NCBI GenBank assembly: GCA_003242255.1
Contig: QGUT01000066.1
Span: forward strand, 1 to 8,207
Length of the DNA: 8,207 nucleotides
Source: Bacillota bacterium
GTDB lineage: Bacteria > Bacillota > Thermosediminibacteria > Thermosediminibacterales > Thermosediminibacteraceae
Direction of reading: 5' to 3'
Shown here one piece after another: positions 1 to 6,381 of the stretch (its first letter is position 1; every line of letters starts with the position of its first letter). The translations under genes were made by a program, and so were the position numbers. The notes under the pieces are model-generated. The model saw only the letters and a program-made list of their open reading frames with translations, was not told the origin of the DNA and searched no databases.

Positions 1-1
1 T

Positions 2-232
2 TTTAACCTGTACATGGAGGAACAGCAGAAGAAGATAAACGAACTTCGCGGCGAACAAAAGGAAATAGCATGGGGAAACCAGATCAGGTCTTACGTGTTT
101 CAGCCCTACCGTTTGGTCAAAGACCATAGGACCGGCACCGAAGTCGGAAACGTGGAGGCAGTGATGGACGGAGATATTGATGTGTTCATAAATGCATACT
201 TAAAATCGATAGCCGTAAAGAAAGACTTATGA
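2..232 (+). CDS. prfB: Peptide chain release factor 2, C-terminal end (partial)
   Basis: This is the last part of release factor 2, the cytoplasmic protein that reads UGA and UAA stop codons and triggers hydrolysis of peptidyl-tRNA on the ribosome. The reading frame is open from base 2, so the gene starts outside the window; the ATG at 14 is internal. About 76 residues are visible. They hold the conserved C-terminal block of class I release factors: LRGEQKEIAWGNQIRSYVF, then YRLVKDHRTGTEVGN and VMDGDIDVFINAYL. The GGQ loop, the stop-codon recognition motif and any programmed frameshift site lie upstream and cannot be seen. RF2 rather than RF1 is chosen because of the WGNQIRSYVF and KDHRTGTEVGN wording. 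The gene itself ends in TGA, a codon read by RF2, and that codon lies inside the following terminator hairpin. Confidence 0.95.
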   Translation, partial: FNLYMEEQQKKINELRGEQKEIAWGNQIRSYVFQPYRLVKDHRTGTEVGNVEAVMDGDIDVFINAYLKSIAVKKDL

Positions 233-257
233 GCCGGCGTGCTCCGGCTCATTATTT
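229..257 (+). terminator. Intrinsic terminator after prfB
   Basis: A perfect 9-bp inverted repeat (229-237 with 244-252) has a GC-rich core GAGCCGG/CCGGCTC, a 6-nt loop (CGTGCT) and a short T-rich tail (TTATTTA). The tail is weaker than in a textbook terminator, so termination may be incomplete. The prfB stop codon at 230-232 forms the base of the 5' arm. Confidence 0.75.
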
Positions 258-331
258 ATGCCATTTTATCGCGATATTTGTACTTAAAAGGACAATCTGG
301 TTTTGTGTCGAAATATATATTTAAAACAACT

Positions 332-348
332 GGAGGTGTTCGGGCTTG
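332..348 (+). promoter_or_regulatory. Ribosome binding site fixing a TTG start
   Basis: GGAGGTG begins at 332 and lies about 8 nt before TTG at 346-348. It is the only good Shine-Dalgarno sequence in the gap after prfB, and it decides for the 346 frame over the overlapping frame that opens near 303, which has no such site. Confidence 0.8.
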
Positions 349-798
349 AAGAAAACGGGGAAAATACTCTCGCTTATAGCTGTGGCTACTGTCGTCGCTT
401 TTTTTGCCGTGATCGGCAGAGCCGATGTAGGAGAGCCGGGGTCATCGAGCGATCCCTTAGTGACAAAAAGCTATGTGGACATGATGTTTGGAAAGATCCA
501 GCAGTATCTGGACTCCGAGAGGGGAAGTTCTGCAGAGCTAAAGGTGGTCAGCCTGTCGCCGGGACAGCAGCTCGTAGGGGACATGGGAACGGAGATCATA
601 CTTCGAAGCGGTAAAGCAGTAGTATTGGACGGCGCCGGCGGCGGCCTTTCCGATGTGACCGACGGAAAAGATTTAAAAAAGGATGAAGTTGTACCGGCCA
701 ACCACCTCCTCATCGTTCCGAGGGATGACGGCAGGGGCATTGTCGCCCAGACCAACGTGGTGGTCATGGTGAGGGGCGATTTTACCGTCGGCCGCTAA
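346..798 (+). CDS. Conserved exported protein of unknown function
   Basis: A 150-residue protein with a TTG start. Residues 1-6 are positively charged (MKKTGK) and residues 7-23 form a hydrophobic segment, so it is either a signal peptide (possible cleavage after A26 in IGRA|DVG) or a membrane anchor. Next comes GSSSDPLVTKSYVD (32-45), a wording I recall at the start of other exported Firmicutes proteins (memory, not checked), then a short amphipathic stretch (46-58). The C-terminal part is compact and probably beta-rich: LSPGQQL (70-76), GTEIILRSGKAVVL (81-94), GGGLSDVTDGKDL (98-110) and NHLLIVPRDDGRGI (119-132). There are no cysteines and no recognisable catalytic motif. It lies between prfB and the DUF5693-csaB-tagA operon, which suggests an envelope role, but the promoter at 801-829 means it need not share that operon's transcript. 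I see no convincing sigma-A promoter directly upstream. Function unknown. Confidence 0.88.
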   Translation: MKKTGKILSLIAVATVVAFFAVIGRADVGEPGSSSDPLVTKSYVDMMFGKIQQYLDSERGSSAELKVVSLSPGQQLVGDMGTEIILRSGKAVVLDGAGGGLSDVTDGKDLKKDEVVPANHLLIVPRDDGRGIVAQTNVVVMVRGDFTVGR

Positions 799-800
799 AC

Positions 801-829
801 TTTACATCGAAAACGAATAATGATATACT
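801..829 (+). promoter_or_regulatory. Sigma-A-type promoter of the envelope operon
   Basis: The -35 box is TTTACA (801-806), the spacer is 17 nt, and the -10 box is TATACT (824-829) with an extended -10 TG one base upstream (TGATATACT). Transcription would start near 836, giving a leader of about 25 nt before the TTG start at 860. It begins 2 nt after the stop of the exported-protein gene. Confidence 0.72.
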
Positions 830-859
830 TTTTTTAGCATTTTTAGGGGGTAGATTTTT

Positions 860-2794
860 TTGGATTCAAGGCTGAAAAACCTGCTGGCTTTATTTTTATT
901 GCTGGCGATAGTTGCCTCAGGGGTGGCTCTATTACCCCGCATAAGAGCGGAAAATAGTTACGATGTGGTGGACGGCGCCTTGCCCTATACAGACCTGAAA
1001 ACCATGGCTCAGGAACGGCAGATCCCCATCGAAGAACTGGCCGCTTTATTTAAGGAGAAAGCTAAAGTAAATTCCATTCTGTACAAAGAAGAGACCGTAA
1101 AAAACCTGGCCGACGAAGGGCGCGTTTTTATTGCCAACCGACAGACGATGATGCTGCTCGGATGGTGGAAGGATTTGCCTTTTTCCGGCAGCGAGACATA
1201 TATAATGACCACCGACGAAAATGTGAGTGAACGGCTGAAGCGCCATTTTACAGAAAAAATCGGGGAAGAGAAGGTGGCATTGCTGCCCGAGAAAAACGGA
1301 TATCATGTCCTGGCCCTGAATTTACCTTTATCCCTGGTGGAAAGCATCGGCATCGGTTTTGACCGCGAAAACGTGGCCAAATTGGAGAATTTGGGCTTTC
1401 ACTCGGTGTTCATGTTAAAAGACTGGCCCAATGTGAATGAGAGAGGCATTCGCTTTGCCATAGAGGATCTGGTTGAAACAGGGAAAAATATAACCGCGGT
1501 CCTGTTCGAGAAAAAGCAGGTACTGGGCTATCCGGACTATGTTGCGGTTCTGGCCGAAGAGATGAACAGGTACCAGTTGACCCTCGGGCAGGTGGAATTT
1601 TACAACCAGCAGGGTTTCGATAAACTGGCCAGACTTTTGAATAAACGCGTGCTCCGGATGCACAGCGTGACCGACGAGGAGATGCGGACTATCGGCCAGC
1701 AGCAGCTGGTGGACCGTCTGACCCTTGCGGCGAGGGAGAGAAACATAAGGATATTGTTCTTGAAATTCTTACCGGCGGCAAACCCGGAGAAACAATTTGA
1801 CATAAATGCCGGATACATGGATAAGGTAATAACGAGGCTTGAAAAAGCCGGGATGCGATTCGAAACGGGCAACGAGGGCATACCTCGGCCTTTCGAGCCC
1901 TTTTATCAAAGGCGCCTGCTGTTTTTCTTGATTGGTTTGGGGCCTTTAGCGGGGGGCATCCTGCTTTTAGAAAAGCTCGGAATCCGGCGGACTTCCGTCC
2001 TCGCGGGGATTACCGCTTTCGGAATATTGGGCCTGGCACTGGCTTTCCTCGCTTTTCCTCTGCTGGCCCGCAAGGTAGTGGCCCTGGCGTCCGTCATAGT
2101 TTTTCCCAGCCTTTCCATCATCCGCATGGTGCCTCAGCAGCCGCTAAAGCCCGGACAGGCGGCAATTCGCATGGCCCAGATGTCAGCATTTTCCCTGATA
2201 GGGGCCCTGCTTACGTCCGGAGTGCTGGCCGATATATCTTTCATGCTCAAGTTGCAGCAGTTCAGCGGAGTAAAAATAGCCTATGCGTTTCCGGTGCTTT
2301 TAGTAGCCGGTGCCTTTTTCGCCCTTTACGGCGAAGGGACGCTCCGCGAGAAGATAAAAAATCTCATGGACCAGCCGGTGCTGGTGAAATATTTGCTGAT
2401 AGCGGCGGTTTTGGCAGTAGTGGGCGTTATTTATTTGACCCGGACCGGCAATGACAGCGCGGTGGGTGTCAGCCTGCTGGAGCTTAAATTTCGAGCTCTG
2501 CTCGACCGGGCCTTGGGCGTGAGGCCCAGGACCAAAGAGTTTTTAATAGGCCATCCCTTGATGATCTTGCTTCTCTGCCTGGGTTACCGGGATCACGGAT
2601 ATCTGCCCTTACTGGTTCTGGCCAGCATAGGTCAGGTTTCAATGGTAAATACTTTCGCCCATATTCACACGCCGTTTATCATCTCCTGCATTCGAAGCGT
2701 AAACGGCCTGGTTTTGGGCACTGCAATAGGCCTGGTTTTAGTGCCGCTTCTCCAGCTCTTGCGGCGCCTGGAGAAGAGGTGGTTAAATGGCTGA
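860..2794 (+). CDS. DUF5693-family polytopic membrane protein
   Basis: A 644-residue membrane protein with a TTG start; an AGGGGG ribosome site (845-850) lies about 9 nt upstream. One hydrophobic helix (about 7-26) is followed by a hydrophilic domain (about 30-345), probably outside the membrane, and then a C-terminal domain of eight or nine hydrophobic segments (about 352-372, 377-403, 406-424, 443-463, 473-491, 507-524, 562-574, 577-597, 615-636). The hydrophilic part has an alternating alpha/beta character and contains the stretch around HSVTDEEM and LAARERNIRILFLKF. The membrane part contains RPRTKEFLIGHP (555-566) and VNTFAHIHTP (596-605), whose Arg, Lys, Glu and His residues sit beside predicted helices and could form an active or transport site. 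I assign DUF5693 from memory of such proteins next to csaB. Its last 8 nt overlap csaB, implying translational coupling. The biochemical role is unknown; a part in making, moving or attaching the secondary cell wall polymer is inferred from context only. Confidence 0.88.
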   Translation: MDSRLKNLLALFLLLAIVASGVALLPRIRAENSYDVVDGALPYTDLKTMAQERQIPIEELAALFKEKAKVNSILYKEETVKNLADEGRVFIANRQTMMLLGWWKDLPFSGSETYIMTTDENVSERLKRHFTEKIGEEKVALLPEKNGYHVLALNLPLSLVESIGIGFDRENVAKLENLGFHSVFMLKDWPNVNERGIRFAIEDLVETGKNITAVLFEKKQVLGYPDYVAVLAEEMNRYQLTLGQVEFYNQQGFDKLARLLNKRVLRMHSVTDEEMRTIGQQQLVDRLTLAARERNIRILFLKFLPAANPEKQFDINAGYMDKVITRLEKAGMRFETGNEGIPRPFEPFYQRRLLFFLIGLGPLAGGILLLEKLGIRRTSVLAGITAFGILGLALAFLAFPLLARKVVALASVIVFPSLSIIRMVPQQPLKPGQAAIRMAQMSAFSLIGALLTSGVLADISFMLKLQQFSGVKIAYAFPVLLVAGAFFALYGEGTLREKIKNLMDQPVLVKYLLIAAVLAVVGVIYLTRTGNDSAVGVSLLELKFRALLDRALGVRPRTKEFLIGHPLMILLLCLGYRDHGYLPLLVLASIGQVSMVNTFAHIHTPFIISCIRSVNGLVLGTAIGLVLVPLLQLLRRLEKRWLNG

Positions 2795-3878
2795 AGTGGT
2801 GCTTTCCGGATATTACGGTTTCGACAATTTGGGCGATGAAGCGGTGCTCTATGCGATAGTATCGGCCCTTCGCCGGGAAAACCCCCGGCTTAATATAACG
2901 GTTCTTTCGAACAATCCCCAAAAAACCGAGAGCCTGTACAAGGTAAAGGCGGTAAATCGGTGGAAGCTCAAGGAAGTGGCCGGCGCCTTAAGAAGAGCTG
3001 ACATGCTGATAAGCGGCGGCGGGAGCCTCCTGCAGGATGTGACCAGTCCTACTTCTCTGCTTTATTACCTCGGAGTGATCTGGCTCGCCAAGATTTTTAA
3101 GAAAAAAGTCTTTATCTACAGCCAGGGCTTCGGGCCGGTCAACCGACCGTGGGCCCGGAGGCTGGTGAGGCACTTGCTGCAAAAAGTCGACTATATAACG
3201 CTGCGCGACGAGGTATCGGCGGAAGATCTTCGAGCTTTAGGAATAAGCCGCCCTCCTGTCGTCGTCACGGCCGACCCTGTTCTCGGCCTGAGCGGTTCCC
3301 CGGTGGATAAAAATAAGGGGATGGAACTGCTCCGGCAAGCGGGCGCCGATCTGAACCGGCCGATGGTGGGCTTTGCTCTGCGCCGGTGGCGGGGGGAAGA
3401 GGTGTACCTTCCCGCCGTGGCGGAACTCGCCGACAGGCTCATGGAAGAAGGCGCGCTTCCCGTGTTCATCCCCTTCCATCATCCGGAGGACCTGGAGGCG
3501 GCGAGGCAGATCATGAAGCTCATGAAGAGGCGGGAAGCGGTGCTTTTAAAAAAGGAACTCACGGTGGAAGAAATGCTGTCGGTCGCATCCTGCCTCGATC
3601 TGATGGTGGGCATGAGGCTTCATTCCCTCATCATGGCGTCGGCTTGCGGCAAGCCGGTAGTGGGCCTGTCCTACGACCCTAAAGTGGACCGGTTCTTGAA
3701 GATGGTCGGTGCGCCGCCGGCCTTTGAGCTCCCGGATATCGACTGGGATGAACTGTACAGGCTGGTAAAAACCAGGTTGGGGGAAGGGCAGACTCCCGAA
3801 GAACAGTCCCGGTTAGCTGCAATGAGCGAGAGGGCCCAGCACACTGCCAAGCTCGCCATAAGATGTTTGGAGGAGTAA
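2787..3878 (+). CDS. csaB: Polysaccharide pyruvyl transferase CsaB
   Basis: CsaB transfers a pyruvate ketal from phosphoenolpyruvate to a sugar (typically ManNAc) of the secondary cell wall polysaccharide; SLH domains of S-layer proteins bind the pyruvylated polymer. The 363-residue length is normal for the family. Visible family blocks are GYYGFDNLGDEAVL (8-21), LISGGGSLLQDVTS (74-87), YSQGFGPV (111-118), LRDEVSAEDL (139-148), TADPVL (161-166), GMRLHS (275-280, with R277 and H279) and GLSYDPKVDRFL (293-304). There is no signal peptide, so it should act in the cytoplasm. The ATG overlaps the TGA of the DUF5693 gene by 8 nt, with an AGAGGTGG ribosome site inside the upstream gene. The order with tagA 3 nt downstream supports a cell wall polymer role. 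Nothing looks truncated or damaged. Confidence 0.93.
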   Translation: MAEVVLSGYYGFDNLGDEAVLYAIVSALRRENPRLNITVLSNNPQKTESLYKVKAVNRWKLKEVAGALRRADMLISGGGSLLQDVTSPTSLLYYLGVIWLAKIFKKKVFIYSQGFGPVNRPWARRLVRHLLQKVDYITLRDEVSAEDLRALGISRPPVVVTADPVLGLSGSPVDKNKGMELLRQAGADLNRPMVGFALRRWRGEEVYLPAVAELADRLMEEGALPVFIPFHHPEDLEAARQIMKLMKRREAVLLKKELTVEEMLSVASCLDLMVGMRLHSLIMASACGKPVVGLSYDPKVDRFLKMVGAPPAFELPDIDWDELYRLVKTRLGEGQTPEEQSRLAAMSERAQHTAKLAIRCLEE

Positions 3879-3881
3879 AAA

Positions 3882-4622
3882 ATGCCACCGCATATCACCG
3901 ACAAAATTGATATTTTGGGAATATTATTGGATAGAGTCGATTATGAAAAGGCGAGCCAGCGGGTTATGGAGTTTTTGGAGACTCCGGGCGCAAAAATTGT
4001 GGTGACCCCTAATGCAGAGATCATCATGGCAGCCCAGAAAGACGAAAGGCTGAAGGCTGCCATAAACGGTGCCGACCTTTCCCTGCCCGACGGCATAGGT
4101 GTGGTCCTGGCATCCAAGCTGCTGGGTTGCCCGCTTGAAGAGAGGACTACCGGCTTCGATCTCATGATGAGGCTGCTGAAGATGGCAGAAGAAAGAGGAT
4201 ATTCGGTCTTCCTGTTGGGAGCGAAGCCGGGAGTGGCGGAAGAAGCCGCAAGAAATATAAAAAAGAGATTTCCGGGGATAAAGATCGCCGGAACTCACCA
4301 CGGTTATTTCGACGAGGCGGGAGAGGAAAAGGTGGTGGGCATTATAAATGAGGCCCGTCCCGATCTACTGTTCGTGGCTATGGGAGCTCCGAAACAGGAA
4401 TTATTCATGGCGAGAAATCGGGATAAGCTGAACTGCCGGGTGGCCATGGGGGTGGGAGGGAGCCTCGATGTGCTGTCGGGGAAGGTGCGCCGGGCTCCGG
4501 TACTGATGCAGAAAGCCGGGCTCGAGTGGCTTTACAGGCTCCTGACGCAGCCTTCCAGGTTTCGCAGGATGGGCGCTCTTCCCATGTTTCTTGTCAAAGT
4601 GATTTTTAACAGAAGGAAGTGA
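3882..4622 (+). CDS. tagA: TagA/TarA-type GT26 glycosyltransferase (WecG/TagA/CpsF family)
   Basis: This family (GT26) transfers ManNAc from UDP-ManNAc to undecaprenyl-PP-GlcNAc on the inner face of the membrane, the committed step in wall teichoic acid-like linkage units. The 246-residue length is typical. Motifs are VVTPNAEI (40-47), GADLSLPDGIGVV (63-75), RTTGFDLM, FLLGAKPGVAEEAA, VAMGAPKQE (165-173) and GVGGSLDVLSGKVRRAP (190-206). T42, N44, D70 and Q172 correspond to the active-site positions I recall for Thermoanaerobacter italicus TagA, with a constant offset of five. R219, R226 and R229 match the arginines of its membrane-binding C-terminal appendage (LLTQPSRFRRM). The start is supported by GGAGGAG at 3869-3875, which overlaps the csaB stop codon; the gap between the genes is 3 nt. 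The donor sugar cannot be proven from sequence; other WecG-like specificities are possible. Confidence 0.92.
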   Translation: MPPHITDKIDILGILLDRVDYEKASQRVMEFLETPGAKIVVTPNAEIIMAAQKDERLKAAINGADLSLPDGIGVVLASKLLGCPLEERTTGFDLMMRLLKMAEERGYSVFLLGAKPGVAEEAARNIKKRFPGIKIAGTHHGYFDEAGEEKVVGIINEARPDLLFVAMGAPKQELFMARNRDKLNCRVAMGVGGSLDVLSGKVRRAPVLMQKAGLEWLYRLLTQPSRFRRMGALPMFLVKVIFNRRK

Positions 4623-4626
4623 GCGT

Positions 4627-5487
4627 ATGAAGCTCAAAGCCCAGGTGTGGGATTATCTCTTGATAACGCTGGGCACTTTTATTGGCTCCCTGGGCCTCAA
4701 CATGTTTCTCATCCCCAACAAAGTGGCGGCGGGCGGAGTCAGCGGCCTTGCCACAGTGCTCCATTACCTCTTCGGATTGCCCGTAGGGTGGACGATGCTG
4801 GGCTTTAACATTCCCCTTTTTGCGGCAGGGACGATCTTTTTGGGCCCAGTCTTCGGCGCAAAGACCGTAATCGGCACCCTGCTCCTCTCGCTTTTCACCG
4901 AGTTGACCCAGAACTTTCCGGTTATAACGGAGGACCTGCTGCTTTCCAGCGTGTACGGCGGCATCGCTCTGGGCCTTGGGCTGGGATTGGTCTTCAAAAC
5001 TAGGGCAACCACCGGCGGCTCCGACATTGCTGCCATGCTGATACACCATTTTTTCCCCGTAGTCAGCATAGGGCAAGGGATACTTTTAATAGACTTTTTC
5101 GTCATAGCCTTAAACGGCATTTCCTTTAACTGGGAATATGCCATGTATTCCTGGATAGCCCTGTTTGTGAGCAGCAAAGTGATAGATATAGTTCAGGAAG
5201 GCATCAATTACGCTAAAGCTGTTTATATAATTTCCGATAAAAACGATGATATACAGAAGAGGATTTTGGAAGATTTGGGGCGTGGAATCACGCTCTTTGA
5301 GGCAAAAGGAGGTTATACTGGAGAAAGCAGGAAGGTCGTAATGTGCGCAGTGACGAGGCTCGAACTCCCGAAATTAAAGCGCATTATCTGGGACATAGAT
5401 CCTAAAGCCTTCATAATCATTCACGACGTGCACGAAGTTTTGGGAGAAGGATTTACTTTTGTCAGTCAAGATAATGCCCAAAAATAA
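4627..5487 (+). CDS. YitT-family membrane protein (DUF161 plus DUF2179)
   Basis: A 286-residue YitT-family protein. The N-terminal part has about five or six hydrophobic helices, starting at residues 10-30, with the family signatures GLNMFLIPNKVAAGGVSGLA (about 23-42) and TTGGSDIAAML (about 129-139). The C-terminal part (about 197-277) is a soluble DUF2179 domain containing GRGITLFEAKGGYTGES (218-234) and IIHDVHEVLGEGF (264-276). The family is widespread in Firmicutes and usually called a membrane protein or putative transporter; no substrate is established to my knowledge. The DUF2179 domain has a small alpha/beta build that could sense a ligand (inference). The gene starts 4 nt after the tagA stop, with the ribosome site AGAAGGAAG in the tagA tail, so it is part of the same operon. 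No terminator follows it. Confidence 0.9.
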   Translation: MKLKAQVWDYLLITLGTFIGSLGLNMFLIPNKVAAGGVSGLATVLHYLFGLPVGWTMLGFNIPLFAAGTIFLGPVFGAKTVIGTLLLSLFTELTQNFPVITEDLLLSSVYGGIALGLGLGLVFKTRATTGGSDIAAMLIHHFFPVVSIGQGILLIDFFVIALNGISFNWEYAMYSWIALFVSSKVIDIVQEGINYAKAVYIISDKNDDIQKRILEDLGRGITLFEAKGGYTGESRKVVMCAVTRLELPKLKRIIWDIDPKAFIIIHDVHEVLGEGFTFVSQDNAQK

Positions 5488-5496
5488 AATAATGAC

Positions 5497-5512
5497 GAGG
5501 TGATTGCAAATG
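5497..5512 (+). promoter_or_regulatory. Ribosome binding site choosing ATG 5510
   Basis: GAGGTGATT at 5497-5505 closely matches the anti-Shine-Dalgarno complement. From GAGG there are 9 nt to ATG 5510 but only 3 nt to the in-frame TTG at 5504, which lies within the site itself. ATG 5510 is therefore the likely start. Confidence 0.8.
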
Positions 5513-6331
5513 CCATTGTCCAAAGAAAAGCTGGAAGAATTAACGATGACAGCCCGTAAAGTCAGAAGGCACATCATAGAGATGACTGCCGAAGCGGGCT
5601 CCGGCCATCCGGGGGGGTCGCTATCTGCTGCCGATATTCTGGTGGCTCTTTACTTTCATGAAATGAAGGTTGACCCCAAGAATCCCCATTGGCCAGAGAG
5701 GGATAGATTTGTGCTTTCGAAAGGTCATGCGGCCCCGGTGCTTTATGCCGTGCTGGCCGAAAAGGGCTTTTTCCCGAAAGAGGAATTGAAGACTTTGCGA
5801 AAAATCAACTCCATACTGCAGGGCCATCCCGATATGAAAAAGACGCCAGGAGTTGACATGACCACAGGTTCGCTGGGCCAGGGGCTTTCGGCAGCCAACG
5901 GAATGGCTTTAGCCGGAAAACTCGACGGCAAAGACTACAGAGTCTATGTGCTCCTGGGGGACGGAGAACTCGAAGAGGGCCAGGTATGGGAAGCGGCCAT
6001 GGCTGCAGCCCATTATAAGCTGGACAACCTCACGGCCTTCGTGGACTACAACGGCCTTCAGATAGACGGACCGATTGTAGAGGTGATGTCGCCGGAAGTG
6101 ATCCAGGAAAAATTCAGAGCTTTCGGCTGGCACGTGATAGACGTAAACGGCCACGATTTTGAAGACATAGTGAGGGCTATTGAAGAGGCGAAAGAAACGA
6201 AGGGCAAGCCGACCGTAATAGTTGCCCGGACCGTAAAAGGAAAGGGAGTGCCTTTTATGGAAAACCAGGTGGATTGGCACGGCAAAGCTCCTTCGAGAGA
6301 GCAGGCGGAAGAAGCGCTGAAGGGACTTTAA
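5510..6331 (+). CDS. Transketolase, N-terminal (TPP-binding) subunit
   Basis: Split transketolases form a complex of two subunits that moves a two-carbon unit from a ketose phosphate to an aldose phosphate, using thiamine diphosphate and a divalent metal, in the cytoplasmic non-oxidative pentose phosphate pathway. This 273-residue subunit holds the pyrophosphate-binding half. Visible motifs are AGSGHPGGSLSAADIL (29-44, H33), LSKGHAAP (69-76, H73), QGHPD (104-108, H106), TGSLGQGLSAANGMA (119-133), the TPP motif GDGELEEGQVWEAA starting at 150 and ending with N181 (D151 and N181 as metal ligands), and TVKGKGVPFMEN near the C-terminus. The length matches other half-transketolases. It lies 22 nt after the YitT gene with no terminator and 47 nt before its partner subunit. 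Start chosen as ATG 5510 from the ribosome site. Confidence 0.95.
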   Translation: MPLSKEKLEELTMTARKVRRHIIEMTAEAGSGHPGGSLSAADILVALYFHEMKVDPKNPHWPERDRFVLSKGHAAPVLYAVLAEKGFFPKEELKTLRKINSILQGHPDMKKTPGVDMTTGSLGQGLSAANGMALAGKLDGKDYRVYVLLGDGELEEGQVWEAAMAAAHYKLDNLTAFVDYNGLQIDGPIVEVMSPEVIQEKFRAFGWHVIDVNGHDFEDIVRAIEEAKETKGKPTVIVARTVKGKGVPFMENQVDWHGKAPSREQAEEALKGL

Positions 6332-6364
6332 GGAAATTGCTTAAAATCTAAAAATATAAAAGAA

Positions 6365-6381
6365 TGGAGGCCGAGAAAATG
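6365..6381 (+). promoter_or_regulatory. Ribosome binding site choosing ATG 6379
   Basis: TGGAGG at 6365-6370 lies 8 nt before ATG 6379. The upstream in-frame ATG at 6364 overlaps this site and has no ribosome site of its own, so 6379 is the likely start. Confidence 0.82.

Noticed and set aside
267..276. Perfect 10-bp palindrome TATCGCGATA upstream of the exported-protein gene
   Set aside because: About eight such palindromes are expected by chance in a sequence this long, and there is no second copy or promoter around it to support an operator. The palindrome CATTTAAATG at 7411-7420 was set aside likewise.
311..321. TATATATT as a -10 box for the exported-protein gene
   Set aside because: No acceptable -35 element lies 16-18 nt upstream; the stretch is merely AT-rich.
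303..614. An overlapping + strand frame of about 103 codons
   Set aside because: It has no ribosome site, its product is Arg/Cys-rich without a recognisable pattern, and it overlaps a frame with a GGAGGTG site, signal segment and conserved-looking protein.
4606..5076. A minus-strand open frame of 156 codons opposite the tagA-YitT junction
   Set aside because: It lies opposite two well-supported genes and reads as low-complexity, charged sequence typical of an antisense shadow. The 183-codon minus-strand frame at 6571-7122 was rejected for the same reason.
5459..5490. Possible promoter before the transketolase genes (TTGTCA and TAAAAT)
   Set aside because: The spacing is 20 nt, outside the useful range, and no better pair was found, so it is not supported.
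6337..6360. Possible promoter between the two transketolase subunits (TTGCTT and TATAAA)
   Set aside because: The spacing of about 12 nt is too short; the 47-nt gap is best read as an intra-operon spacer with a ribosome site.
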